From Plantactinospora endophytica (GTDB lineage Bacteria; Actinomycetota; Actinomycetes; Mycobacteriales; Micromonosporaceae), in the NCBI RefSeq assembly GCF_016862915.1, contig NZ_BONW01000039.1, forward strand, positions 62,001-126,000: a stretch of DNA of 64,000 nucleotides. The letters run 5' to 3'. Positions 48,363 to 59,500 of this stretch are shown here, in pieces (position 1 is the first letter of the stretch; the number at the start of each line of letters is the position of its first letter). The position numbers and the translations under genes are program-made. The notes below the pieces were generated by a model. It did no database searches. It had not been told where the DNA came from and was given only the letters and a program-made list of their open reading frames with translations.

Positions 48363-48373
48363 GATCACCTCCT
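48363..48373 (-). promoter_or_regulatory. 11-nt extended Shine-Dalgarno sequence
   Basis: AGGAGGTGATC on the minus strand is complementary to 11 consecutive bases of the usual 16S rRNA 3' end, far more than the 4-6 elsewhere in the window. GGAGG is 7-8 nt before ATG 48360. Confidence 0.75.
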
Positions 48374-48548
48374 CTCCTCACCCGGATCCGACAGAGATCT
48401 GGGGGAGAGGGCGGCGGGCTGCGCGCCCGCGGTCGGATCACGGAATCATCGGGTAACCCGTCCGCTGATGGCGCCGTGGCGCCGACCCGACCGTCACGGG
48501 ACGGATCCTACGGCATCCGGACGCTCGCCCGGGGACGTCGTTGCGGCC

Positions 48549-48616
48549 GGAGAAACCGACCGGGCTAGGCAGGAGAACCGACCGGGCTGGGCCGGAGAAT
48601 CGACCGGGGCTAGGGT
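48549..48616 (+). repeat. Three ~22-bp repeats ending in a -10 element
   Basis: Units beginning GGAGAA(A)CCGACCGGGCTAGG start at 48549, 48572 and 48594. The third ends with TAGGGT (48611-48616), a TANNNT box 6 nt before GTG 48623, consistent with leaderless translation of the methyltransferase. The first two copies carry TAGGCA and TGGGCC at the same place. Confidence 0.7.
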
Positions 48617-48622
48617 TGGCCG

Positions 48623-49492
48623 GTGCCGGACCGGGCCGCCTTCGGATGGGACGAGACGCTGTACGCCGGCAGCGCCGCCTACTACGCCGTCGGCCGGATG
48701 TCGTACCCGCCGACCGTCGCCGACGTCCTGCGGACGGAACTCGGGCTGGACGGCAACGGCCGGCTGCTCGACGTCGGCTGCGGACCCGGCTCGCTGACCC
48801 TGCTGCTGGCACCCCTTTTCTCGACCGTCGTCGGGATCGACGCCGACCGGGACATGCTGCGCCAGGCGGACCGGGCGGCCCGGCAGGCCGGGATCGGCAA
48901 CGTGCACTGGCAGCGGTCACGTGCCGAGGAACTGCCCGCCGGACTCGGCACCTTCGACGTCGTCACGTTCGCGCAGTCGTTCCACTGGTTCGACCGTCCC
49001 CGGGTGGCCCGCGCCGTACGCCCGATGCTCGGCGCTGACGGGGTCTGGGTGCACGTGAGCGCCACCACGCACCGTGGCGTGGAGGGTGCCGATCCGCTGC
49101 CGTACCCCCGTCCGCCGCACGACGGGATCGACGCGCTGGTGGCCCGCTATCTCGGGCCGGTGCGTCGGGCCGGCCGGGGCGTACTGCCGGGCGGCACGCC
49201 GGGCGGGGAGGAGGAGGTGATGCGCGCCGCCGGGTACCACGGTCCGCGCCGGCTGGAGGTCGGTGGCGGTGCCGTGCGGGAGCGTACCGAGGACGAGGTG
49301 GTGGCCTCGGTCTTCTCACTGTCGTACGCCGCGCCGCACCTCTTCGCCGACCGACGCCCGGAGTTCGAGCGGGACCTGCGGCTGCTGCTGCGTACCGCCT
49401 CACCCGGCGGGCGCTTCGCCGAACGGACCCGGGAGGTCGGTCTGGTGCTGTGGCGACCCTGGCCGTTGGCGGAGTCGGCAACAGGCGCCTGA
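48623..49492 (+). CDS. Class I SAM-dependent methyltransferase
   Basis: The 289-residue protein has the SAM-binding motif I LLDVGCGPGSLTLLLAP, the acidic residue at the end of strand 2 (VVGIDADRDML), motif II-like FDVVTFAQSFHWFDRP, and a C-terminal cap. The FHWFD sequence is common in actinobacterial UbiE-type small-molecule methyltransferases. GTG 48623 is supported by the -10 box 6 nt upstream. No neighbour suggests the acceptor. Confidence 0.88.
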   Translation: MPDRAAFGWDETLYAGSAAYYAVGRMSYPPTVADVLRTELGLDGNGRLLDVGCGPGSLTLLLAPLFSTVVGIDADRDMLRQADRAARQAGIGNVHWQRSRAEELPAGLGTFDVVTFAQSFHWFDRPRVARAVRPMLGADGVWVHVSATTHRGVEGADPLPYPRPPHDGIDALVARYLGPVRRAGRGVLPGGTPGGEEEVMRAAGYHGPRRLEVGGGAVRERTEDEVVASVFSLSYAAPHLFADRRPEFERDLRLLLRTASPGGRFAERTREVGLVLWRPWPLAESATGA

Positions 49493-49524
49493 CGTGTGGA
49501 CGTGTCCCGCTCTCCGGTGTGGAT

Positions 49525-49553
49525 TTGGCGACATGAAGGGATAGGACTACGGT
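49525..49553 (+). promoter_or_regulatory. Promoter before the lipoprotein gene
   Basis: TTGGCG (49525-49530) and TACGGT (49548-49553) are 17 bp apart, with ATG 49566 12 nt after the -10 box. A short or absent leader is implied. Confidence 0.45.
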
Positions 49554-49565
49554 CAAGGCCGGCTG

Positions 49566-50249
49566 ATGCCGCGAAATGGGGCTAACACGACCGACGGGAT
49601 CATGGTGACTGTCCTCAACTTTCGGCGTACCCGATCACACCTCGTGCTCGCCGTGGCGTGCGCGACGGCCCTGCCGCTGCTGGCCTGCGCGGGCGGCGGC
49701 GGTGGCGAAGGTCCACGATGGGCCGATGGGGTGCCGACCACCGACTCCTCCTCGGTCGCGCCCACCCCGACCGAGGTCGGCCCGACGCCGACCCTGACCC
49801 CCACGGCCCGGCCCACGGCGGCCCGGACCACCCGACCGGCGGCCACCACCCCGGCGACCCGCCGGGCCCGCACCATGGCGGAGCAGACCACGGTGACGGT
49901 CCGGGTGACCGGCGGGTTCGGCCAGTCGCAGAACTTCACCGGACTGCACCAGGAGGGCTGCGGCAATCCCAGTTTCGGCCTGGTGCAGGTCCGGGTGGGC
50001 GCGGCTGCGAACGTCTCCTCGGTGTCGTTCCGCTACCAGGTGAACACGCCGGTGCCGTTCAGCGGCAGCGGGTCCGGGCGGACCATCGGCAACGACCGGT
50101 CGACCTGGCTGGCCAGCCTGGGGCCGTTCCGGGCCGAGTCGCGCAACGCGGCGGGCGGCACGATCGCGGTCACCGCGACGGCGAAGTTCAAGGACGGCTC
50201 CAACCGTTCGGGCCGGGTCAACACCGCGTTGAAGCCCTGCCAGCGCTGA
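49566..50249 (+). CDS. Secreted lipoprotein with Thr/Pro-rich linker, function unknown
   Basis: A 227-residue predicted lipoprotein: the hydrophobic signal ends in LPLLACAGG (lipobox LLAC), followed by a Thr/Pro/Ala-rich linker (residues ~58-105) and a folded C-terminal domain with two cysteines (EGCGN and ALKPCQR) that may form a disulphide. The C-terminal beta-rich domain (residues ~108-227) is not one I can name. Start ATG 49566 fits the promoter; ATG 49602 would also leave a complete signal. Confidence 0.72.
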   Translation: MPRNGANTTDGIMVTVLNFRRTRSHLVLAVACATALPLLACAGGGGGEGPRWADGVPTTDSSSVAPTPTEVGPTPTLTPTARPTAARTTRPAATTPATRRARTMAEQTTVTVRVTGGFGQSQNFTGLHQEGCGNPSFGLVQVRVGAAANVSSVSFRYQVNTPVPFSGSGSGRTIGNDRSTWLASLGPFRAESRNAAGGTIAVTATAKFKDGSNRSGRVNTALKPCQR

Positions 50250-50394
50250 AGCCCTACGGGCGCCGAAACTTCACGAGTGCTGACGTCCTACGAGTCGCCG
50301 AAGCTCCTGCCAGCGCTGACGGGCGATTCGCCGTTGTGACCTGGGACTTTCGCGGGTTGACTTCAAGCGAGGTTCAACTTGCAACCTGGTGAGC

Positions 50395-51471
<1,077 letters not shown>

Positions 51472-51544
51472 TCGGCGCCCGGTCCCGACCGTCGTCGGCA
51501 ACCGGGTGGTGGCCCGGTGTCAGGCTGGGGCATGATCGGCGGTG

Positions 51545-52501
51545 ATGTCCTTCGTCCTGCACGAGCCCGCCCGGCTCGACCTCTGCCACGACAGCCTGCA
51601 CGGCCTCTCCGTCGGTGACGCGCTCGGTGCCCAGTTCTTCATGGTCGGCCGGTCGCTGACCGAGTTGGCGGCGGGTCGACCGCCGGCCGGCCCGTGGGAG
51701 TGGACCGACGACACCCACATGGCCTGCTCGGTCGCCGCCGAACTCGGCGGGTACGGCGACATCGGGCAGGACCGGCTCGCCGTCGCGTTCGCCGAGCGCT
51801 GCGACCCGTACCGGGGTTACGGGGCGGGTGCGGTGGTGATCCTGCACCGGATCCGGGACGGTGTGCCGTGGCGGGACGCGGCCCGCGAGGCGTTCGGCGG
51901 CGAGGGTTCCTGTGGCAACGGCGCGGCGATGCGGGTGGCACCGGTCGGTGCGTACCACGCCGACCGGCCCCGGCACGCCGCCGAGCAGGCGATCCGGTCC
52001 GCCGAGGTGACACACGCACATCCGGAGGGGATCGCCGGGGCGATCCTGGTCGCGGTCGCCGCCGCGTACGCCGGGCAGGCCCGGCTCACCGGGGTACGCC
52101 CGCCCGCCTCCGCGTTCCTCGACCGGCTGGAGCCGTACCTGGTGGACGGTCAGGTGCGCCGGGGTGTCGAGCGGGCCCGTCGGCTGCTCGCCGGGCGGGC
52201 GGTCACCGTCGAGGAGGCGGCGTACGAGCTGGGCAACGGCTCGCGGGTGACCGCACAGGACACCGTCCCCTTCGCGCTCTGGGTCGCCGCCACCCACCTC
52301 GACGACTATCCGAAGGCCATCACGGCCTGCGTGGCCGCCGGTGGCGACGTCGACACCACCGGCGCGATCGTCGGTGGCGTGGTGGCGACGTACACCGGGC
52401 TCGGTGACCGTCCCGACGTGACCGGCGTGCCGGCCGCGTGGCTGGCCGCCCGCGAGCCGCTGCCGAGCTGGGCCGGCCGGGCGGCGGATCGCAACGGTTG
52501 A
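51545..52501 (+). CDS. ADP-ribosylglycohydrolase-family protein
   Basis: The 318-residue all-helical enzyme carries both dimetal-binding signatures of ADP-ribosylglycohydrolases: WTDDTHMACSVA near residue 52 and GGDVDTTGAIVGG near residue 275, plus CGNGAAMRVAPVG. Members remove ADP-ribose from arginine, nucleotides or other acceptors. GTG 51542 directly precedes ATG 51545 and could be the start. The gene is isolated, with no DraG/DraT or toxin partner next to it. Confidence 0.92.
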   Translation: MSFVLHEPARLDLCHDSLHGLSVGDALGAQFFMVGRSLTELAAGRPPAGPWEWTDDTHMACSVAAELGGYGDIGQDRLAVAFAERCDPYRGYGAGAVVILHRIRDGVPWRDAAREAFGGEGSCGNGAAMRVAPVGAYHADRPRHAAEQAIRSAEVTHAHPEGIAGAILVAVAAAYAGQARLTGVRPPASAFLDRLEPYLVDGQVRRGVERARRLLAGRAVTVEEAAYELGNGSRVTAQDTVPFALWVAATHLDDYPKAITACVAAGGDVDTTGAIVGGVVATYTGLGDRPDVTGVPAAWLAAREPLPSWAGRAADRNG

Positions 52502-52610
52502 CCGGGCGGCGCGCCGGCCGACCGGGGCGCGGTCACGGTTGCGGCGCCGACCACCATCGACCGCAGCGGGCGGGCGGTCCGGGCCGGGGAATGCGGGTAC
52601 CCGCTCCCCG

Positions 52611-53528
52611 CTAGCCGGACCTGCCGCTCCTGTCGGGCGTGCCGTTCTCGGCTGCCCTGTCGGTCTCCGCCGCGTGCTCGGCCTCGGCCGCGTTCTTCTC
52701 CTCGGCCGCCTTCTCGGGCTCGTCGGGCTTCCGGGACTTGTTGGAGTGGTTCGGCTTGTCGATGGCCAGCAGTAGTCGGCAGTAGCGTTCGATCTCGCTC
52801 CGGCTGCCCGCCGCCTCCAGCAGCACCTTCGACGGTGACCGGTTCGCCCGGGCGTCGCTGTCGGCGCCGCCCCTGGCCAGGTAGGCCCGGCACTGCCCGT
52901 AGACCGAGGGATGCGGGGTGGCCTGCCGGGAGCGCGGCGAATGGTTCGGGGGCGGTGCCGCCGTGGGCCCGCCGGTCGGCGCCGTCGTACCGGTCGGTGG
53001 TGTCGTGATCGTGGGTGCTGTCGCGGTGGTCGGCGGGACCGGCGTGCGGCTGCCGCTGTCCGGTGCGCCGCGGCGCGGATCCGCCGGGTCCAGGGCGGGG
53101 ATGTCGGTCGCCAGTGCCGCCCCGGCGGTCAGCGTGGCGAGGACGACCGCGATCCAGCCACCGGCGCCGACCGTCAGCCGGCGCCGACCGCCACGGGACC
53201 GTCCCGTCACCGCGTCGGGCGTCGTCGGGGAGGCCGCTCCGCCGGCCTTCGCCCGTGCCTCGCGCACCATTTCCGGGTACGTCCCGCCGGCCGCGAGCCG
53301 CGCCGCCCGCGCGGTACGGAACGCCTGAAGCGCCGCCTCCTCACCGGCGAGTTCCGCCGCGCGGGCCGGTGCCGAGGCGGCGGTGAGCAGTTCGGCGACC
53401 GGGTCGCTCGGGTCACGGTGCGGCTGCCCGGTGCCGGTGTCCCGCCCGGCGGCGGCGTCGAGCAGCCGCTCGGCCGCGTCCGGATCGAGTCCGCCCCTTC
53501 GGTGGGATGCCATCCACATGCTGTTCAA
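52611..53528 (-). CDS. Single-pass membrane protein, probable anti-sigma partner
   Basis: The 305-residue protein has a cytoplasmic N-terminal part (residues 1-115) with helical acidic/Ala-rich segments, one membrane helix (GGWIAVVLATLTAGAALA), a Thr/Pro-rich stalk and a C-terminal domain ending in an Ala/Glu/Lys-rich tail. It overlaps the ECF sigma gene by 4 bp (ATGA), the usual arrangement for sigma/anti-sigma pairs. No zinc-binding HxxxCxxC motif is present, so a ZAS anti-sigma is not indicated; the assignment is by context. Confidence 0.65.
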   Translation of the reverse strand: MNSMWMASHRRGGLDPDAAERLLDAAAGRDTGTGQPHRDPSDPVAELLTAASAPARAAELAGEEAALQAFRTARAARLAAGGTYPEMVREARAKAGGAASPTTPDAVTGRSRGGRRRLTVGAGGWIAVVLATLTAGAALATDIPALDPADPRRGAPDSGSRTPVPPTTATAPTITTPPTGTTAPTGGPTAAPPPNHSPRSRQATPHPSVYGQCRAYLARGGADSDARANRSPSKVLLEAAGSRSEIERYCRLLLAIDKPNHSNKSRKPDEPEKAAEEKNAAEAEHAAETDRAAENGTPDRSGRSG

Positions 53529-54160
53529 CGCCGTCCCCGTCCCGCCTCGACGTCCCCGCCGGACCGTACGCCGGCCAGCGGGCCGATCGTCGGTGCCTCC
53601 CCGTTCCGCGCCGGGTCGCCCCGCTCGTCCTGCGCCAGGATCCGGGCCAGCCGGCGAAGTCCACGATGCGCGGCGGTGCGTACCGCGCCGGGGCGTTTGC
53701 CCAGTACCCGGGCGGTGCTCTCGGCGTCCAGCCCGATCACGGTACGCAGCAGCACCGCCTCCGCCTCGGTACGCGGCAACGTGGCGATCAGCGCGACCGC
53801 GGTGTCGGTGCCCAGTCCCTCGCTGGCGCTCTCGGCGGTGTCCTCGGTCGCCGGCAGTTCCGACAGCGCCTCGACCGGCACCGGTACGGTCGGGCGGCGG
53901 CGCTGGTGCCGCAGGTGGTCCAGCGCCCGGTTACGGGCGACCCGGGTGGCCCAGGCCCGGAAGCCGGGCCCGCCGGCGAAGTTGTTCAGGTCGCGGGCGA
54001 TCTGGAGCCAGGCTTCCGACGCGACGTCCTCGGCATCCGCCCCGACCAGCACGGTCAGGTAGCGCAGCAGCCCGGGTTGCAGCTCCCGGAAGAGCAGGCG
54101 GAACGCCTCCTCGTCCCCGTCCTGTGCGGACCGGACCAGATCGGTCAACTCGTTCAGCAC
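53525..54160 (-). CDS. ECF-family RNA polymerase sigma factor
   Basis: The 211-residue sigma factor has region 2 (DEEAFRLLFRELQPGLLRYLTVLVGADAEDVASEAWLQIARDL and AWATRVARNRALDHLRHQRRR) and region 4 (LPRTEAEAVLLRTVIGLDAESTARVLGKRPGAVRTAAHRGLRRLA). The C-terminal ~30 residues are an unstructured extension. It is coupled to the membrane protein downstream, which probably controls it. The promoter it recognises cannot be deduced here. Confidence 0.93.
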   Translation of the reverse strand: MLNELTDLVRSAQDGDEEAFRLLFRELQPGLLRYLTVLVGADAEDVASEAWLQIARDLNNFAGGPGFRAWATRVARNRALDHLRHQRRRPTVPVPVEALSELPATEDTAESASEGLGTDTAVALIATLPRTEAEAVLLRTVIGLDAESTARVLGKRPGAVRTAAHRGLRRLARILAQDERGDPARNGEAPTIGPLAGVRSGGDVEAGRGRR

Positions 54161-54336
54161 GGTCCGGCTCCGCTACGGGCCGCTCCGGCCCCGTCTGTCC
54201 GGGGTGCCGTCCGGACGTGCCGACGGGGAGCCGGAGCCCATCCCGCAGCGCCGGACCGTACCGTGCGTTGTCGTCGAATCCCGATCCGCACCGGTCCGTC
54301 CCCCGTCCACGTGATCGCCGCCCTACGCTAGGTGCG

Positions 54337-54560
54337 GTGGAGCCGGCGGGCAAGTCGTGGATCGATCAGAGCGAGTGAGATATCTCCGCCCACCGGCACG
54401 GCGAGTTGGGGTAACACGATTCCACTGTCCGGCGCTGTCCCGGTAGTGCCGTGGCGGAGACCAGCCGACGCACCGGCCGAACGCTCGGTGGTGCCGGGCT
54501 TCGGCGTCGTCGGGCAACCCCTGTGGCCTGCTGGTCAGGCGGCCCGGTAACCTCTGCGCT
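54337..54560 (+). pseudogene. Possible decayed DUF1992-like remnant with leaderless start
   Basis: TACGCT (54324-54329) lies 7 nt before GTG 54337. The frame reads VEPAGKSWIDQSE and stops; beyond the stop the same frame gives DISAHRHGEL and a +1 frame gives LSGAVPVVPW. This faintly follows the DUF1992 pattern SWVDxQIREAxxRGEFDxLPG. With two stops and a frame change it would be a pseudogene. The similarity is short, so this is tentative. The rest of the 443-bp gap holds no gene. Confidence 0.3.
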
Positions 54561-54603
54561 TCGACGGCGGGGACGCGTCGACAACGGGGGAGGGGAGACG
54601 GTG

Positions 54604-55602
54604 ATGTGGCCGTTCCGGAAGAAGCAGGCAGCGGGGCCCGTGCCCACGGCCGGCACCGCACCGCAGATCGACAAGGCCAAGGGTGACCCGGGCGCGGCCC
54701 GGTTGCGCGCCGCGCTCGAACAGCGGAACTGGGGCGCCGCCCGGGACTTCCTGAACTCCGTCGAGCACCCCGACGACCGGGCGTTCTACCTGGGTGTCTG
54801 CGCGGACGTCGACGGGGTGCAGGACTGGATCGAGGAGTGGATCGCCGCCGAGCCGCAGTCCACCCTGCCGACGCTGGTACGCGGCTGCCACGCCGTCTAC
54901 TGGGCGTGGGAGGCGCGCGGTGGCGCCCGGGCCTCCCAGACCAGCCGGAGCCAGTTCCAGGGCTTCTTCGACCGACTGCGGATGGCCGAGAACTGCCTCG
55001 ACGAGGTGACCGAACGCGACCCCGACGACACGACCGCGTGGTCCTTCCTGGTGACCGCGGCGCGGGGCCGGCAGGTCGGCCGGGAGGAGGCCATGCACCG
55101 CTTCGCCCAGGTGGTACGCCGGCATCCGACGCACCTCGTCGCACACCAGCAGATGCTCCAGTTCCTCTGCAACAAGTGGTTCGGCAGCACGGAGGAGATG
55201 TTCGACTTCGCGCGTACCGCCGCCGCGAAGGCGCCGGCCGGCAGCCTGCTGCACGAGTTGGTCGTGGTGGCACACATCGAGCACTGGCTCGACCTGCCGA
55301 GCGAGGAGAAGGACCCGTACATCATGAGTCCGCAGGTACGCGCCGAACTGCGGGCCGCAGCCGAGCAGTCGATCTGGCACCCGGAGCACCGGCGCCGGCC
55401 GGGGTGGCCCAGCTCGTACAACTCGTTCGCGCTCGCCTTCTCGTTCGCCGAGGACTATCCGGCGGCGGCTGCCGTCTTCGACGCGATCGGCGACAACGTC
55501 ACCGAGTGGCCGTGGTACTACTCCAGCGGCAGTGATCCGGCGGGGCGGTTCGTCACGTGGCGGGACATCGCGTTCGCCCGACGGCACGAGCAGCCGCAGT
55601 AA
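54604..55602 (+). CDS. Uncharacterised helical-repeat (TPR-like) protein
   Basis: The 332-residue protein begins MWPFRKKQAAG and then consists of helical pairs that look like degenerate tetratricopeptide-type repeats (residues ~35-310), with conserved-looking WIEEWIAAEP, HAVYWAWEARGG and CNKWFGSTEEMFDFAR segments. It resembles uncharacterised actinobacterial proteins of similar length, but I cannot name a family. ATG 54604 has GGGGAG upstream; an upstream in-frame extension to 54451 is rejected. No signal peptide or membrane helix. Confidence 0.7.
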   Translation: MWPFRKKQAAGPVPTAGTAPQIDKAKGDPGAARLRAALEQRNWGAARDFLNSVEHPDDRAFYLGVCADVDGVQDWIEEWIAAEPQSTLPTLVRGCHAVYWAWEARGGARASQTSRSQFQGFFDRLRMAENCLDEVTERDPDDTTAWSFLVTAARGRQVGREEAMHRFAQVVRRHPTHLVAHQQMLQFLCNKWFGSTEEMFDFARTAAAKAPAGSLLHELVVVAHIEHWLDLPSEEKDPYIMSPQVRAELRAAAEQSIWHPEHRRRPGWPSSYNSFALAFSFAEDYPAAAAVFDAIGDNVTEWPWYYSSGSDPAGRFVTWRDIAFARRHEQPQ

Positions 55603-56579
55603 CGGTCGCCGCGCCGGTTGGTCGGCGGAGCGATCCGACGGCGCGCATTCCACCGGGTTCGGTGACAGAAACGCGGTCGAAACATTGCCGACCTTCTTCC
55701 CCGGGACCGCCTCGGGCGATTATCGGACCTTGTCGAGATCGTCGTTTCTGTTACTCCGGCTGATCGTGAGAATTAATGTTCCAGCTCGGACGGGGTCCGG
55801 CAATAGCGTCGTCCGCTGCCCGGTCGAACAGCAGGGTGCCTGCCACCGTCCCACCCGGCGTCGATCACTGTCGTCTCAGGCACCCGTGAAACTCCGAGGA
55901 CGAGCCCCGGGTGGCGGCGCCATCGTGAGTTCGAGGCACAGTGGACGGTCCACAGTGGCCCACGGTACGGCGAGCGTGCCGTCGGATGATGGCGGCCCGG
56001 CTTGCCGGCTGAACCCGCGCCCCGGCTCGGACGGCGCCCGGGCCGAGGGCCTGGTGGGTCGAGTGTGCCCGCCGGGCTGGCCGACGTTCCGGGCGGACTG
56101 TGCGTTGACCTGGGTGGGCAACGGCTGAGAGGCCGGGCAGGAATCGCTTCGCGCCGACCCGCGCGAGGGCGTGTAGTCGCGCCCGGAGCCGTCCGGCGAT
56201 ATCGCTGGCGACGGCGGGTCTCAGCCCGACCTTCCGGTGTCGACCCTTCCACCCCGACACGGTCGGAGCGTGGCGTAAGCGCGCCGGGCGGCGGTCGACC
56301 GCCGCCTCCGAGCGGACCGAGCGCGGAACTGCTGACCTGTCTGGCCTGGTCGTTCGCCGATAGATCGACGTGATGCCCGGCGTGGACAAAGCGGAACACG
56401 GCGCCGGTATATGAGATCGCTTCGGGGATCGCCTGGACCTGTGGCGCGTCGCGCCCTAAGCTCCATGCGCACAGGGGCATGCCTGCGCGCACTCGAACGG
56501 TCAATTGCCCTCGGCTCTTGGGGCGGTGCATCATGGGCTAACCGGTCCCGGCCGTATCAGCAGGTGATGGGGGAAGAGC
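55603..56579. other. 977-bp region without a recognisable gene
   Basis: Open frames exist on both strands but none has a family signature, a good start or codon bias like its neighbours. The part near 55660-55790 is lower in GC than the rest and may hold the promoter of a transcript not seen here. It may be a gene-decay scar in front of the NB-ARC module. A ribosome-site-like GGGGGAAGAG at its end serves the next gene. Confidence 0.4.
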
Positions 56580-59500
56580 GTGGCGCAGGGCTCGATCAAG
56601 AAAGATCCCGCCGCCGAGCTGCGGGACGCCCTAATCTCCGCGCTGATCGAAGTGCAATTCATGAATGCACTTCCGGATCGGCGCCTGCTCATAAATCTTG
56701 TCCGGCGAGACGTCATCAACTTCCCGGACGTGCAGGAGCGCCCGGAGGCCCGGCTCCATGTCGTGGAGATCGTGCTGGCGTGCCTGGGCAACCCGGGCGG
56801 CCTCCGCGCGCTGGTGGCCGCACTGTCGACGATGGCGCCGGACGCACCGGGCACGAAACGCGCCACCCAACTGATCGAGTCGGCGGCACTGCTCAACCTG
56901 CTTCCGGACAGCGAGGTCAAACGGATACACGAGCTGCTCCGCAGAGCCGAGGACGGGCGACCGGATCCGGGCTGGTGGCGGCCGACGGTGAGCACCTCGG
57001 CGCCACGGCTGCCGGGTACGGTCAGGAATCTGACAGCGGCATTCGACCACCTCGCCACCCAGCCGATCGGCCAGCATCGCGTGCCGGCGGCCCTGGCCCT
57101 GGTCAGCGATGTCGCGGCGCAGCTCGACGGTCCGATCGCCGTGGAGTTGTCGCACTGGGCGGAGGGGCATGCCGAGCGCCTCGAGTTGCTGGAGGAGTTC
57201 CGGGCCCTCCGCCGACAGCCCGATGATTCCGCCGAGGAGGCAGCAGTGGTGGCGGCGTCGGCCGGGCCGGCGGACGGTCCGGCGATCCCGCATCAGTCGG
57301 AGGCCCCGCCCGAGGAGGCTGACGACAGCGTCGGCGAGGATCCACAGGGGACCGGACAAATTGATACTATCTCCGCGAGCAGTCCGGCCGGCTCGGATCG
57401 GCTTGTGGAGATTGGACCGACCGACGTCGCCGACCTGCCCGTGCAATCCGAAAGCGACGCGGGCCTATTGCGAGGAGATCCGATGCCTCCCGTCGCTCCA
57501 ACCCAGCGGTCCACCGCCAAACTGCCGCAGGTCTGGGGCGACGTCCCGCAGCGGAATCCGAACTTCACGGGTCGCAAGGAGTTGCTCGAACACCTGCACA
57601 ACGAGCTCCAGACCTCCCGGGAGACCGCAGTTCTGCCACAGGCACTGCACGGCATGGGTGGCGTCGGCAAGTCGCAGGTCGCCATCGAATACGTGCATCA
57701 GCACAGTGGTGACTACGACCTGGTCTGGTGGGTGCCGTCGGAGCAGGACGGCCAGATCCTGGCATCTCTCACCAAGCTCGCCCAGCGACTGGATCTCGAG
57801 GTCAGCCCCGAGGCGAACAGCGCCGTTCCCGCCGTTCGGGAGGCGTTGAGCACGGGCCAGGTGCCCTATGACAGTTGGCTGCTCGTGTTCGACAACGCCG
57901 AGACGCCGGACGAGGTGCAGAAATACTTCCCCACCGGAGGAGCGGGCAAGATCCTGGTCACCTCCCGGGACCTGGACTGGGCGCGGGTCAGCCAGGCGAT
58001 CGAGGTCGACGTCTTCACCCGTGAGGAGAGCCGGACGTTCCTGCGGAAGCGCAACCCCGAGTTGTCGGACGCGGACACCGACCGGCTCGCCGAGGCACTG
58101 GGCGATCTGCCACTCGCCATCGAGCAGGCTGCGGCGTGGCGGGCGGCCACGGGGATGCCGGTGGACGAGTATCTCGCGTTGCTTGAGGACAAGCGGATCG
58201 AGTTGCTCGACGCATCCCCTTCCCCCGACTACAAGCGGTCGGTGGCGGCGGCCTGGAAGCTCTCGTTGGAACGGTTGAAGGAAGTCAACGAATCGGCGTT
58301 CCAACTGTTGCAGATCTGTTCGTTCTTCGCTCCGGAGCCGATCTCGCGGGATCTGTTCGCCGGCTCGCCCACCGCGCCCATCACCCCTGCGCTCGACACG
58401 ACCCTGAGCGACAAGTTCCGGCTCAGTCGCGCGATCCGTGACATCCAGCGGTACGCGCTCGCGCGGATCGACCACCGCCGGAACACGCTGCAGATACACC
58501 GGCTCATTCAGGCCGTGCTGGTGGGCGAGATGGGCGACGACGAGCGGGAGCTGATGCGTCGGGGCGCACACACCCTGTTGGCGAACGGCAATCCCAACAA
58601 TCCGAGTCGGCGCGAACGTTGGGAGAACTACCTGGCGCTGCGGCCACACGTCGCGGTCTCCCGGGCCGTGGAATCCACGGATCCGAGGGTCCAGGATCTC
58701 GTCTTCGGAATCGTGCAGTTTCTCTACCACTGGGGTGACCACACCGGCAGCGAGGAGTTGGCCGAGGAGGCTTACGGCCTGTGGGTGCGGCACCGGGGAG
58801 AGACGGCCCCGCAGACGCTCCGGCTGGCCAAGTGGCTCGGCTGGACGCGGTGGATCAACGGGAAGTACCGCGAGGCCCGGGAGCTGAACCAGCACACCCT
58901 CGAGCTTTACCGGCAGACGCTGGGCGAGGAGGACGAGGGCACCATCGACGCGATGTACATGGTGTCGATCGACCTGCGTACCAGCGGAGACTTCACCGCC
59001 GCCCGCGAACTCGACGAGCAGGCGCTCGCGATCGCCCGCCGGGAGTTCGGCGACGACGACTTCGCGACGTTGGTCTGTGCCAGCAGCCTCGGGGTGAGTC
59101 TGCGACTCAACGGCGAGTTCGCCCGGGCCGCCAAGCTGGACCGGGACACCGCGGACCGCCGGGCGACTCTGCTGGGCTCCGACGACGAGGCCACGCTGAA
59201 CACGCTCAACGGACTCTGTATCGACATGAGGGAATCGGGCAGTTATCTGGAGGCCCGCCGGCAACAGGAGGAACTCTACGCCCGGCATCTGACGGCGTTC
59301 GGTCCGGACGCTCCGGCGACGTTACGCGCCGCTCGTACGCTCGCGGTCGCCCGACGGAAGGCCGGGGACCACTCCGGGGCGCTTTCGCTCGCCGAGACCA
59401 CTCTGGAGAAATATCGGCGCCGTTACGACGACGACTATCCCGACACGATCGCGACGGCGGTCAACTTCGCGATCGACCTGCGACATACGGGCGATCTGGC

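Noticed and set aside
52611-53528. Zinc-binding anti-sigma factor (ZAS)
   Set aside because: There is no HxxxCxxC motif. It is kept only as a context-based anti-sigma candidate.
55773-56534. 253-codon minus-strand frame in the large gap
   Set aside because: No recognisable domain, poor codon pattern and no ribosome site. It could be a relic but is not supported as a gene.
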